From JAAGZL01 sp050291365 (GTDB lineage Bacteria > Pseudomonadota > Gammaproteobacteria > Chromatiales > Chromatiaceae), in the NCBI GenBank assembly GCA_050291365.1, contig JBNKJS010000043.1, positions 1-64,000 of the forward strand: a stretch of DNA of 64,000 bases, given 5' to 3'. The notes under the pieces were generated by a model, which made no database searches, had not been told where the DNA came from, and was given only the letters and a program-made list of their open reading frames with translations. Made by a program: the position numbers and the translations under genes. This document shows positions 8,566 through 17,759 of this stretch, piece after piece; the first letter of the stretch is position 1, and each line of letters begins with the position of its first letter.

Positions 8566-9090
8566 TTGATTGATGCAGATGGCTTTAGGCCCAATGTGGG
8601 CATAATTATATGTAATAGCCAGAGAAGGCTGTTTTGGGGAAGACGGGTAGGTCAGAATGCCTGGCAGTTTCCTCAGGGTGGGATAATGGAGAATGAGACT
8701 CCAGAGCAGGCGATGTTCCGTGAACTGGAAGAGGAGGTAGGCCTTAACTCCAGCCAGGTAGAGATTATGGGAGTTACCGGTGACTGGCTGCGTTATCGCC
8801 TCCCTAAGCGCTATATGCGTCTCCATAGTCAACCCTTGTGCATTGGCCAAAAACAGCGCTGGTTTTTGCTAAAGGTCCTGTGTGAGGAGAGTAACTTCTG
8901 CCTGGACAGATCACCCAAACCAGAGTTTGATCACTGGCGTTGGGTGAAGTACTGGCAGCCCCTGCGGGAGGTGGTCTATTTTAAACGTCGCGTCTATTCG
9001 CAGGCGCTTGAGGAGTTGGCGCCTTATCTCTTTCCTGAGGGTGCGCCGGCAAGATCCAGTACCAACTACCTGCGACAGAATCGTCGTTGA
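8566..9090 (+). CDS. rppH: RppH, RNA pyrophosphohydrolase (TTG start)
   Basis: RppH removes pyrophosphate from the 5' end of mRNAs and so triggers RNase E-dependent decay. The 174-residue protein opens with the family signature IDADGFRPNVGIII, has the WQFPQGG segment, and a complete Nudix box at about residues 38-60 (GG, five residues, E, seven residues, RELEEEVG). The family N-terminus aligns only if translation starts at TTG 8566. An AAGGA element at 8554-8558 lies at proper spacing, and no ATG fits. It is followed by ptsP 30 bp downstream, the usual gammaproteobacterial pairing. The TTG start may hold expression low. Confidence 0.95.
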   Translation: MIDADGFRPNVGIIICNSQRRLFWGRRVGQNAWQFPQGGIMENETPEQAMFRELEEEVGLNSSQVEIMGVTGDWLRYRLPKRYMRLHSQPLCIGQKQRWFLLKVLCEESNFCLDRSPKPEFDHWRWVKYWQPLREVVYFKRRVYSQALEELAPYLFPEGAPARSSTNYLRQNRR

Positions 9091-9120
9091 TTAGATGTCA
9101 ATTAAATAATGTGAGCACTT

Positions 9121-11394
9121 ATGCTTGAGACCTTACACAGCATAGTACAGGAGGTAAACAAGGCGCCGGACCTGGATACGGCGCTGGAGACTATTGTACG
9201 CAGGGTTAAGCAGGCGATTAAGGCCGATGTCTGTTCGGTCTATTTGAATGATTTCAAACGACGTAGCCATGTGCTGCGAGCCACCGACGGTCTGCACCAG
9301 GAAGCGGTCGGTAAAGTGGAGCTTCCGCTGCACCGCGGACTGATCGGTCTGGTGTGCGAACGGGCTGAGCCCATAAATATCGATGATGGACCCAAGCATC
9401 CCAGATACATGTTTGTGGAAGAGACTGGGGAGACCCTATTCCACGGATTCCTCGGCGTTCCCATAATACAAAATCGCAAAGTATTGGGCGTGTTGGTAGT
9501 TCGTCAGCGGGAGCCGCGCCAGTTTGATGACAGTGAGGTCACCTTCCTGTTTACCCTGGCGGCACAACTGGCTGGGGCCATTACCCATGCCAGCGCCAGC
9601 GGAGACCTGTGGGAAGAGGAAGATAAGGTCAAAGAGAAGAAGTCGGAGAAACCCTTTTTTCAAGGTAGTCCTGGCACCAGCGGTGTTGCCAACGGTATGG
9701 CGGTGGTGGTCTATCAATTGGCGGATCTGGATGCAATACCTGATAGGCCAGCAGAGGATCCAAAGGTAGAAGAAGAGGCACTATTAGCCGCTGTTGCTAA
9801 TGTGCGCAGTGATCTGGAAAAACTGGAGGGTAGGTTAGCAGGTGTTCTTCCCGCTGAGGATAAGGCCCTATTCCAGGCCTGGTTGCTGATGTTGGAGGGG
9901 GACTCGCTGGTAAATCCTATTCTGGAGCGCATAAGGGAAGGTAACTGGGCCCCTGGCGCCCTGCATAGCGTGATTGAAGAGCATGCCAGGGTATTTGACA
10001 GTATGGAGGATAAGTATCTGCGTGAACGCTCCTCCGATGTGCGCGACCTCGGACGACGTATTTTGATGCATCTACAAAAGGACACCCCGAGGGTTATTGA
10101 TTATCCTGGCCGTACTATCTTGGTGGGTGAAGATATAAGTGCAGTCCAGCTGGCAGAGGTGCCCCATGAGAAGCTGGCTGGTGTTGTCTCCGCTTCAGGT
10201 TCCAACGCATCCCATGTAGCCATTCTTGCCCGGGGCATGGGTATACCTGCGGTAATGGGTGTGGTTGGTTTGCCGGTTCACCGTATGGATGGCAGGACCA
10301 CTATTGTCGATGGTTATACTGGAAGGGTGTTTGTCTCTCCTACCCAGGAACTGGCAGATGAATACAAGCGTCTGGAACTGGAGGATAGGGAGCTCTCTGA
10401 CGAGCTGGACTCCTTGCGCAGTATGCCTGCTGAGACCACGGATGGGGTCAGGATTCCGATCTACCTCAACACCGGTCTGGTATCAGAGATGAGTTCGTTC
10501 GGCACCATCGAGTCGGAAGGGGTTGGTCTCTATCGCACGGAACTCCCATTTTTTGGGCGTGATCGCTTTCCTGGAGAGGACTCTCAGTACGAGAACTATA
10601 AGGGGATCTTGTCTGCCTTCGCGCCACGCCCTGTAACCCTGCGCACTCTGGATATCGGTGGCGACAAGCCACTGCCATATTTCCCGGTTGAGGAGTCCAA
10701 CCCATTCCTTGGTTGGCGTGGTGTGCGCATCTCTCTAGATCATCCGGAGATCTTCCTGACTCAGGTAAAAGCGATGCTGCGGGCGGCAGTCGGGCTTAAT
10801 AATATGCGGATAATGTTGCCCATGATTAGCCGGGTGACAGAGGTGGATGAGCTTAAACTGCTTATCCAAAGGGCGCATGATGAACTTGCTGATGACGGCT
10901 ATGCTGTCACCATGCCGCAGATTGGGGTGATGATTGAGGTGCCGGCAGCGGTGTATCAAGCTGAGGAGTTGGCGCGGCGGGTGGACTTTATCTCCGTCGG
11001 TAGTAACGACCTTACCCAATACCTGCTGGCGGTTGATAGAAATAATCCTCGTGTAGCAGGGCTGTATGACGATATGCATCCGGCGATATTGCGCGCACTT
11101 CAGCTTATTGTTGAGGGGGCCGCTATCTATAATCGGCCGGTTGGCCTCTGTGGTGAGTTGGCGGGTAATCCCTTGGCAACGCCGCTACTAATAGGAATGG
11201 GGATGGATAACCTCAGTATGAGTGCTAGCAGTCTGCTCAAGGTGAAATGGGTGATTCGCAGTTTCAGCCGCAATCGGGCTAAGCAGCTGCTTCAGGCTGC
11301 CCTGCGGATGGAGGAGGCGGAACCGGTGCGCAAGTTGATGGCCACAGCTCTGGACGATATGGGCATGGGTGGGTTGGTACGTCCCGGAAAATAG
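9121..11394 (+). CDS. ptsP: PtsP, phosphoenolpyruvate-protein phosphotransferase (enzyme I-Ntr)
   Basis: PtsP starts the nitrogen-related phosphotransferase cascade by taking phosphate from PEP and passing it to NPr. The 757-residue chain has an N-terminal GAF sensor domain (~1-150, which in relatives senses glutamine or 2-oxoglutarate). A PEP-utiliser/swivel domain follows, with the phosphoryl-accepting His in GSNASHVAILARGMGIPAVMG. The C-terminal PEP-binding TIM barrel includes the DIGGDKPLPYF segment, NPFLGWRG and the GLCGELAG signature. Length matches the family. It lies just downstream of rppH and is probably co-transcribed. Confidence 0.96.
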   Translation: MLETLHSIVQEVNKAPDLDTALETIVRRVKQAIKADVCSVYLNDFKRRSHVLRATDGLHQEAVGKVELPLHRGLIGLVCERAEPINIDDGPKHPRYMFVEETGETLFHGFLGVPIIQNRKVLGVLVVRQREPRQFDDSEVTFLFTLAAQLAGAITHASASGDLWEEEDKVKEKKSEKPFFQGSPGTSGVANGMAVVVYQLADLDAIPDRPAEDPKVEEEALLAAVANVRSDLEKLEGRLAGVLPAEDKALFQAWLLMLEGDSLVNPILERIREGNWAPGALHSVIEEHARVFDSMEDKYLRERSSDVRDLGRRILMHLQKDTPRVIDYPGRTILVGEDISAVQLAEVPHEKLAGVVSASGSNASHVAILARGMGIPAVMGVVGLPVHRMDGRTTIVDGYTGRVFVSPTQELADEYKRLELEDRELSDELDSLRSMPAETTDGVRIPIYLNTGLVSEMSSFGTIESEGVGLYRTELPFFGRDRFPGEDSQYENYKGILSAFAPRPVTLRTLDIGGDKPLPYFPVEESNPFLGWRGVRISLDHPEIFLTQVKAMLRAAVGLNNMRIMLPMISRVTEVDELKLLIQRAHDELADDGYAVTMPQIGVMIEVPAAVYQAEELARRVDFISVGSNDLTQYLLAVDRNNPRVAGLYDDMHPAILRALQLIVEGAAIYNRPVGLCGELAGNPLATPLLIGMGMDNLSMSASSLLKVKWVIRSFSRNRAKQLLQAALRMEEAEPVRKLMATALDDMGMGGLVRPGK

Positions 11395-11416
11395 AGTTAA
11401 TCACTACTTCCCAGAA

Positions 11417-12424
11417 TTACTCCCAGCGAAAGCTATAGGCCGCGATCAGCATACAGATCGTTGTCATCAACACCAGAGTCAGGATATTTCCAGAGACATC
11501 AATCAGTCCTGCTCCATCCAGCATTATCGCTCGTGCCGCGTTGTTAAAGTGGGTTAGAGGAAGCAGCAGAGATAGTTTCTGTACTATAGGGGAAGATCCA
11601 TCCAGAGAGAACCATACCCCGGATAGGATCATCATAGGGATAGAGATAAGATTCAAGATGCCGTTGGCAGCCTCTTCGCTGGACATGCGGGCGGCTATGA
11701 TAAGCCCCAGGCTGATCAAGCTTAAGGTGCCTGCAATCAGCACTACAAACAGATCAAGATAAGAGCCGTACATACGAAATCCGACTATCAGGTTGGTGCC
11801 GGAATATACCACTGCTGTTACCAGCAGTATCAACCAGAGGCGCGAGGCAACCTGGGCTGAGAGAAATTCCATGGGGGTGAGTGGGGTCGCGCTCAGCCGT
11901 TTCAATACCCCATTCTTGCGATAGCGCACAATAGAGTAGCCAACCCCGAATAGGGATGCGAACATGATGTTCATACCAAACACCCCAGGCACTAGCCAGT
12001 CTACATAACGGATAGGATCGCCGCTGACGGTCTGTTTTTTTAATCCATTATGGTTATCACCCAGCAGCTGTTCCAGCATATAGCCTTTGGAGGATGTCTG
12101 GTTGATCCAGTAACTGGACTGGTTTATATCAAGCAGCATGTCCATCTGATGGCGCTCTACCTTGGTCACTGCAGTTGCAAGTTTGTCTACCGTAATAAAC
12201 TGGATATGTTGTATGGCCAGAAAGCGCTCAAGCCGAGGTAGTGCCTGTTCCTTGTCACCATAAATCCCAACCTTAAACAGGTCAGAACTATTGGTGGTGA
12301 AGGCGAATGCAAATCCCATCACAATCAAGACCGGCATCACGATATTCCATGATACTGCGGTGCGGTCCCGCATAAATTCACGATTACGGGCAGTCAGGGC
12401 AGCGATGAAACGTTTCAGACTCAT
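11417..12424 (-). CDS. ABC-2 type transporter permease
   Basis: This 335-residue inner-membrane protein has one N-terminal helix (SWNIVMPVLIVMGFAFAF), a periplasmic domain of about 170 residues, and then five or six helices. This is the layout of ABC-2 permeases with a large extracytoplasmic loop, as in YhhJ/YbhS-like drug or polymer exporters. The frame is open upstream to 12610, but the ATG at 12424 (MSLKRF) is preferred because AAGGATA precedes it and the upstream part has no membrane-protein character. Its natural ATPase partner appears to be the minus-strand gene at 16777-17664, now 4.3 kb away. Substrate unknown. Confidence 0.85.
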   Translation of the reverse strand: MSLKRFIAALTARNREFMRDRTAVSWNIVMPVLIVMGFAFAFTTNSSDLFKVGIYGDKEQALPRLERFLAIQHIQFITVDKLATAVTKVERHQMDMLLDINQSSYWINQTSSKGYMLEQLLGDNHNGLKKQTVSGDPIRYVDWLVPGVFGMNIMFASLFGVGYSIVRYRKNGVLKRLSATPLTPMEFLSAQVASRLWLILLVTAVVYSGTNLIVGFRMYGSYLDLFVVLIAGTLSLISLGLIIAARMSSEEAANGILNLISIPMMILSGVWFSLDGSSPIVQKLSLLLPLTHFNNAARAIMLDGAGLIDVSGNILTLVLMTTICMLIAAYSFRWE

Positions 12425-12510
12425 TATAGTTATCCTTGGGAACCTAGCCGGATAGGTTAGAAGACTATAGGTATTTCGTCTACTATTAATAGAGCAGAGG
12501 AAACCATGGA

Positions 12511-13599
12511 ATGAGCTGCAACAATAAACCAAACATCCTGATTGTTGATGATGAGCCATTTTATCTGGACCTTTTGATGGATTTGCTGTCATCGCAATAT
12601 TCTGTCTCAATCGCTAGTGATGGAGCGCAGGCTATTAGTATGGCTAACTCGAATAAGCCCCCAATGCTAGTGCTGCTGGATGTAGTGATGCCAGGGATGG
12701 ACGGCTACGATGTCTGTAAGATATTGAAGGCCGATCCTACTACCCACGATATACCCATTATATTCCTCACAGGTAAGAGTGAAGTGGAAGATGAAATGCA
12801 CGGACTTGAGCTTGGCGCAGTGGACTATATTGCAAAGCCTATTAGCCCACCTATTCTGTTATCTCGAGTACGTAATCATCTGGCGTTGGCTCAGCAAAGA
12901 GTTGCTCTAGAAAATCTAGTGGCCGAAAGAACAGAGCAGATAGAGAAGGCAAAAGATGCCGTAACTTTCAGTATGGGAGCTTTGGCTGAGGCAAGAGACA
13001 ATGAAACTGGGTTTCACCTTAAACGAACGCGCCTTTATGTTAAGTTGATCGCCGAAGAACTGAGTAACATAGCTGCATACTCCAACAAGCTCACACCAAA
13101 AATGATCGACCTTATTGTTCGTGCCGCGCCACTACATGATATTGGTAAGATCGGGGTCTCAGATAATATTCTAAAGAAAAATGGTAAGCTGACTGAAGAT
13201 GAAAGAGAGGAGATGTCAAACCATACCCTGTATGGAAAACAGGCTCTGGAAAAAGCAGAAAAAGATATTGGCCATACCCCTTACCTGGAAGTAGCAAAAC
13301 AGATCGCCTATTGTCATCATGAGAAATGGGATGGGACAGGCTATCCTGAAGGACTGGCAGGAGAAAGCATTCCACTCTCAGCTAGAATCATGGCCATTGC
13401 AGATGTATATGATGCCCTGATCTGCAAACGTCACTACAAAGAGGCGATGAGTCATCAGGAAGCTATAGCACTGATTGAACAGAGTAGGGGAGCACACTTT
13501 GATCCTGCTATATTTGATACATTCATGCGTGTTGGTGATAAGTTTAGGGATATAGCAGATCGATTTAGTGATGATGAAATAAATAGAACGAAGAACTAG
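12511..13599 (+). CDS. Response regulator with HD-GYP c-di-GMP phosphodiesterase domain (copy 1)
   Basis: The 362-residue protein has an N-terminal receiver (phospho-acceptor Asp57 in LVLLDVVMPGMDGYD; acidic pair IVDDE), a helical linker (~125-150) and an HD-GYP domain. That domain shows the metal-binding His209-Asp210 (PLHDIGKIGV), a HHEKWDGTGYP motif with GYP at 277-279, and later the ADVYDAL helix. Such proteins degrade cyclic di-GMP when phosphorylated. No histidine kinase is adjacent. GAGGAAA precedes the ATG. A closely similar paralogue follows 25 bp downstream, so the two are probably one transcript. They sit beside an extracellular-matrix-type PEP-CTERM gene, fitting a role in the sessile/motile switch (inference). 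Confidence 0.93.
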   Translation: MSCNNKPNILIVDDEPFYLDLLMDLLSSQYSVSIASDGAQAISMANSNKPPMLVLLDVVMPGMDGYDVCKILKADPTTHDIPIIFLTGKSEVEDEMHGLELGAVDYIAKPISPPILLSRVRNHLALAQQRVALENLVAERTEQIEKAKDAVTFSMGALAEARDNETGFHLKRTRLYVKLIAEELSNIAAYSNKLTPKMIDLIVRAAPLHDIGKIGVSDNILKKNGKLTEDEREEMSNHTLYGKQALEKAEKDIGHTPYLEVAKQIAYCHHEKWDGTGYPEGLAGESIPLSARIMAIADVYDALICKRHYKEAMSHQEAIALIEQSRGAHFDPAIFDTFMRVGDKFRDIADRFSDDEINRTKN

Positions 13600-13624
13600 C
13601 AAGAACAGCTTATAACAGCGGCAA

Positions 13625-14713
13625 ATGTCAAATAATAAATATAGTGAGAATAATATGACAACAACAAAACCAACAATAATGATTGTGGATGATGAGGGTT
13701 TTTATATTGATTTGCTGAAAAATCTGCTGGGAGATGAATATCAGATTATCGTAGCTGAAGATGGTGAATCAGCGCTTAAACATCTATCTGATAATGGTGC
13801 TCCAGATTTGGTGTTGTTAGATGTGTTGATGCCAGGTATGGATGGGTATGAGGTTTGTAAAAGGATAAAAGAGTTCTCACATACCATCCCCGTTATTTTT
13901 CTAACCGTAAAGGGAGGCGTTGATGATGAAGTTTACGGTTTTGAACTTGGAGCGGTAGATTACATCAGCAAACCTTTCAGTCTTCCCATAGTTAAAGCAA
14001 GAGTGCGCTCCCACCTGGAACTGTCTAATCAAAAACATATGTTAGAACAAGCGGTGTCTGAACGCACCCAAGAGATATCGCGTGCCCGCGATGTTGCCAT
14101 ACACTGCATGGCATCTCTGGCGGAAACCCGTGATATCGAAACAGGAAAACACATCCGCAGGACCCAGGCATATGTGCGGGTCTTGGCAGAACAACTCCGG
14201 GATCATCCGCGGTTTAAAACATATTTAGATGAACAGCGCATTGAACTGATTTGTAATGCTGCCCCTTTGCACGATATCGGAAAAGTCGGTGTTCCAGACA
14301 GGGTATTACTCAAACCTGGAAAGCTTGACAGCGAAGAGTGGGTGGAAATGCGCAAGCATGCAGAGTATGGCCTTATCGCTATCGAAAATGCGGAGAAAGA
14401 GTTGGGAAATACGCCTCTGCTCGATGTGGCCAAGGCTATTGCCTATACCCATCATGAACGCTGGGATGGCACAGGCTATCCCCTGGGGCTAAAAGGAGAT
14501 GAGATTCCTATCAGTGGCAGGCTTATGGCCCTTGCAGATGTATATGACGCCTTGATCTCGAAACGGGTATATAAAGATATCTACACCCATGATGAGGCGG
14601 TAGAGATTATTAGAGCTGACCGAGGAACCTACTTTGATCCAGATATTGCAGACGCCTTTTTAGAGTTAGAGCAGGAGTTTAAGCGGATCTCTATAGAGTT
14701 GAAAGATAACTAA
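13625..14713 (+). CDS. Response regulator with HD-GYP c-di-GMP phosphodiesterase domain (copy 2)
   Basis: This paralogue of the preceding gene has the same order: receiver (Asp66 in LVLLDVLMPGMDGYE), linker and HD-GYP domain (His216-Asp217 in PLHDIGKVGVPD, then HHERWDGTGYP). The receiver and catalytic parts are alike enough to indicate a tandem duplication. The linker and dimerisation helix differ more, which could mean different input kinases. Translation may begin at 13625 or at the in-frame ATG at 13655 (MTTTKPTIMIVDDE); neither has a strong ribosome-binding site and the second gives the more typical N-terminus. A hairpin at 14738-14762 ends the unit. Confidence 0.92.
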   Translation: MSNNKYSENNMTTTKPTIMIVDDEGFYIDLLKNLLGDEYQIIVAEDGESALKHLSDNGAPDLVLLDVLMPGMDGYEVCKRIKEFSHTIPVIFLTVKGGVDDEVYGFELGAVDYISKPFSLPIVKARVRSHLELSNQKHMLEQAVSERTQEISRARDVAIHCMASLAETRDIETGKHIRRTQAYVRVLAEQLRDHPRFKTYLDEQRIELICNAAPLHDIGKVGVPDRVLLKPGKLDSEEWVEMRKHAEYGLIAIENAEKELGNTPLLDVAKAIAYTHHERWDGTGYPLGLKGDEIPISGRLMALADVYDALISKRVYKDIYTHDEAVEIIRADRGTYFDPDIADAFLELEQEFKRISIELKDN

Positions 14714-14737
14714 GGGCATCAAGCTACACAAGCAATA

Positions 14738-14762
14738 AGGCCGAGCCATTCAGACTCGGCCT
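14738..14762. terminator. Bidirectional terminator-like hairpin
   Basis: An 8-bp perfect stem, AGGCCGAG with CTCGGCCT, surrounds a 9-nt loop between the convergent HD-GYP and PEP-CTERM genes. The U-tract is poor on both strands, so termination strength is uncertain. Confidence 0.65.
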
Positions 14763-14802
14763 ACTTGCAAAAACCATAGTAGGTTATCGATATATAGAAA
14801 TA

Positions 14803-15456
14803 CTAAGCCTGTTTGTTACGCCTGAGTCTGGTTGATGCCAGACCAATAAGACCAGAGCCGAATAGAAAGAGAGCCGGTGGTATTGGCACGGGGGTGGAGT
14901 TGACCAATACGTACATATCTGGATTGCCTTCTGATCCGTAATACCCGTTATACAATTCAAATTTAAAGGAGTAATTGCCTGCAGCCCTGCCCCCAAACCA
15001 GCTATTAAACAGCCCGGCCTCATCTATATTGCGAACGTTACTGTAGAGATCAGATCGCCAGACATTGGGGGCGATGGAGGCATCTCCGAAAAAAACCGCT
15101 TGCGTGCCGCTGGCCGTACCCATGGAGCTGTTGTAATCCATGAGTGTTCTTGCGGTACTGACTCCATTTGGGTCGGTTATGGTGATATAGAACCAATCAT
15201 CCACTCCCAGCCAGTTGCCATAATCTCCAACCCACTCTTGGCCACCAACCACATCTGGGGTTGTCTGATCATGCCAGGCAATCCAGTTAGTTACGCTTGG
15301 ATCGATGTAGACATTATTAACTGTAACAGTATTAAAATAACCGGGAGAAGCCCCGCTCTGGTAATAGGCCCCGGTTACATAATATGCAGTTGTTGCTGCG
15401 TTCGCATGAGAAGCAGCAAAAAGGGCGGTAACAAAGAGTATGATGCGAAGTCTCAT
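14803..15456 (-). CDS. PEP-CTERM/VPLPA-type exported protein
   Basis: This 217-residue secreted protein has an N-terminal signal peptide (RIILFVTALFAASHANA). The C-terminal exosortase-type sorting tail runs TPVPIPPALFLFGSGL, then a Leu/Ala helix, then a basic end (TRLRRNKQA). The middle is Tyr/Trp/Gly/Asn-rich with no recognised catalytic domain, as usual for these presumed matrix proteins. The frame can extend to a GTG at 15483, but the ATG at 15456 has GGGGGAAA upstream. The exosortase that would process it is not in the window. The LuxR regulator 150 bp upstream on the same strand probably controls it, a common pairing. Confidence 0.85.
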   Translation of the reverse strand: MRLRIILFVTALFAASHANAATTAYYVTGAYYQSGASPGYFNTVTVNNVYIDPSVTNWIAWHDQTTPDVVGGQEWVGDYGNWLGVDDWFYITITDPNGVSTARTLMDYNSSMGTASGTQAVFFGDASIAPNVWRSDLYSNVRNIDEAGLFNSWFGGRAAGNYSFKFELYNGYYGSEGNPDMYVLVNSTPVPIPPALFLFGSGLIGLASTRLRRNKQA

Positions 15457-15607
15457 GGCATTTTCCCCCAATTGTGTTTTCACTATTCCGGATCAGCATT
15501 TATCAACAATGTTTGTTCGGAAACGTAAAAGCTATTTTGTGTTTGTGGAATCAATTTTACCTCGTTTGTATAGATGATTTATATCCCACAAATGTGGGGG
15601 CTGGCGG

Positions 15608-16693
15608 TTATCTATTCAGTAACAGTGCGGCCAGGGCCGAGCGGTTGTTTACCGCGGATTTCCTGAAGATAGAACGCAGGTGGTCACGCACGGTCTGTTC
15701 CTTAATACCAAGCCGTTCCGCTATATCACGATAGGCATACCCTTTTGCTACCAGGATAGCAATTTCCCGTTCCCGTCCGGTGAGTTTTAACGCAGCTACT
15801 CTGGTGTTGAGTGCTTCATGGTCATTTAGATCTTCGGCCAGCAGTGTGAAATGGATGTCACTATCATGCTTTTCCTGTACAGCGTGGGCGATGATGGTGA
15901 AACGTATTTGTGGATTACTAAGAGGGTAAAGAATCTGCTTTACCATCGGAACCATGATTGGAGTGTCATGGGAGGAAATATTATGCACTAGGTGTGTGAC
16001 TTCCGCCGGGAATGGATTAGCGTCTAATAGATGATTCTTCTCAGTAAATAATTTGGCTGAATTATTAATCTGCAGGATTTCACCTTTGGCATTAAGCATC
16101 CAGGTGGCTGGTTCATTTGGCTGTGCTTCAGTGATATTGACTCTCTGGAATTCAAGCGCATGTATGGTGCGCGCCAGGCTGGGTATCAGCATTTCGAACA
16201 GGTCGCGCTGCCGATCGGTGAAGAATTTATCAGGTTTGTCCAGATGTAGAGAGATGCCGAATAACGGTTTGTTGGCAATACATGCGCAGCAGGCCATAGA
16301 GGTTTCGATGTGTAGTGGCTTGCTGAAATCGGTGTAATATTCTGTGTGCCTGTATTCTTGTGGTGAAACAACATCCTCGGTGCGAAGAACCCGGTTGCGA
16401 TTTTCAGGAAGCTCCAGAACCAACAGCGGATCAATGGCATAAAAATGCTGGGCATAATTATCGATGACGGCATCCGGATTTTCGATGTTCATTGCGTAAT
16501 GGCTGCTGGGCACAGGCTCGGTGATGAGAGGGTCCAGGCCAAAAAATGTACAGGAGGACCAGGATAGCTGTTTGTGAAGATGATGGAAAAAGACCTCAAG
16601 GGCCTGGTTCTGGTCTGTTGCCTCCTGGAGGTCAAGTATTATACTCAGCGCGGCGCGAAGCTCGTTAACTGAAAATTTTCTTAGATCAGCCAT
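15608..16693 (-). CDS. LuxR-family transcriptional regulator
   Basis: The 361-residue protein ends in a LuxR/GerE helix-turn-helix (~295-361: LTGREREIAILVAKGYAYRDIAERLGI and the recognition-helix region EQTVRDHLRSIFRKS). The long N-terminal part looks like a GAF/PAS-type sensory region with no receiver aspartate or obvious autoinducer-binding motif. It lies directly upstream of, and on the same strand as, a PEP-CTERM gene and close to two c-di-GMP phosphodiesterases, so control of matrix or surface genes is a reasonable inference. Ligand unknown. Confidence 0.88.
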   Translation of the reverse strand: MADLRKFSVNELRAALSIILDLQEATDQNQALEVFFHHLHKQLSWSSCTFFGLDPLITEPVPSSHYAMNIENPDAVIDNYAQHFYAIDPLLVLELPENRNRVLRTEDVVSPQEYRHTEYYTDFSKPLHIETSMACCACIANKPLFGISLHLDKPDKFFTDRQRDLFEMLIPSLARTIHALEFQRVNITEAQPNEPATWMLNAKGEILQINNSAKLFTEKNHLLDANPFPAEVTHLVHNISSHDTPIMVPMVKQILYPLSNPQIRFTIIAHAVQEKHDSDIHFTLLAEDLNDHEALNTRVAALKLTGREREIAILVAKGYAYRDIAERLGIKEQTVRDHLRSIFRKSAVNNRSALAALLLNR

Positions 16694-16776
16694 ACCTCAA
16701 TATCCCATAAAATATATATGGAATACAACCGCTCAGCGCTATCTGCGGCATCCCGTGGAAGTAAATTCCTATCTGT

Positions 16777-17664
16777 TTATGCTCTTAGCTCTCTCCCGGT
16801 AAGCTTCAGAAACAGATCTTCCAAGGTGTGGGAACGAATCTGTAGGTGCTCCAGCTCTATACCGTTTTGTGTTAACAACTGGAGTGTGGAGTTTACATCA
16901 TCACTGAAGATCTCAATCCGATCTTTGAGGCGCTGTGTTTTAAGATCATTTTGGGCGGTAAAACTCTCCGTTATCTCGGTGGCCGGTAAGGAGAGTACGG
17001 AACATGGGAAGTGCTCTTTAAGTAGTCCATAGGGCGTGCCCTTAGCTATCATCTTGCCGTAGTCCATGATGGCGATCTCATCGCATAGCTCGTAGGCCTC
17101 TTCCATATAGTGAGTGGTTAAGATTACGGTCTTCTTCTGGGCCTTGATGGTATGTACCAGTTCCCAGAAGTTGCGCCGGGATTGTGGGTCCAGACCGGTG
17201 GTTGGTTCGTCCAGAAATAGGACTTGTGGGTCATTGATGAGAGATATGGCCAGTAGAAGGCGTTGGCGTTGTCCGCCGGATAGCTTCTTTGGATTACGGT
17301 CCAGGAAATCTTCTAAAGCGCACTGTTCTATTATCTCTGACTGGGGGCGGGATGTTGCATACAGATTCTGGAACAGGTTCAGCACCTCTTGTACCGTGAT
17401 GTAATCCTGTAGGGCGGTGCTCTGAAACATTATCCCGGCCTCCTCGCGAAACATATGACCCAGAGGTTCGCCCAGATATAGGATCTCACCAGAGGTGGGT
17501 GTGATGATGCCCTCCATCATTTCCACCGTGGTTGTCTTGCCGGCGCCATTTGGACCCAGCAGGCCGAAACAGGTCCCCTGGGGAATAGATAGGTCCACTC
17601 CATCCACGGCCTTAACATCGCCGTAATGCTTCTTCAGCTCTTTGGTTTCCAGTAACAGGGGCAT
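16777..17664 (-). CDS. ABC-2 type transporter ATP-binding protein
   Basis: This 295-residue ATPase has Walker A GPNGAGKTTT, a Q-loop in MFQSTALQ, signature LSGGQRQR, Walker B VLFLDEPTTGLD and switch His TTHYMEEA. The C-terminal ~75 residues form the regulatory tail typical of exporters of the CcmA/YbhF type. Translation from the ATG at 17664 (MPLLLETKEL) is preferred to the upstream TTG at 17670. It should energise an ABC-2 permease; the nearest orphan permease on the same strand is at 11417-12424. The two may have formed an operon before the intervening genes arrived. Confidence 0.92.
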   Translation of the reverse strand: MPLLLETKELKKHYGDVKAVDGVDLSIPQGTCFGLLGPNGAGKTTTVEMMEGIITPTSGEILYLGEPLGHMFREEAGIMFQSTALQDYITVQEVLNLFQNLYATSRPQSEIIEQCALEDFLDRNPKKLSGGQRQRLLLAISLINDPQVLFLDEPTTGLDPQSRRNFWELVHTIKAQKKTVILTTHYMEEAYELCDEIAIMDYGKMIAKGTPYGLLKEHFPCSVLSLPATEITESFTAQNDLKTQRLKDRIEIFSDDVNSTLQLLTQNGIELEHLQIRSHTLEDLFLKLTGRELRA

Positions 17665-17759
17665 AAACAATCCGAAAAACAGTTAGGTCGGATATATTAA
17701 CCTAATATCGACCGTTTTGAATCTGATGGTTCTCGATAAAGCTCTTTCATCCAAGGCTA

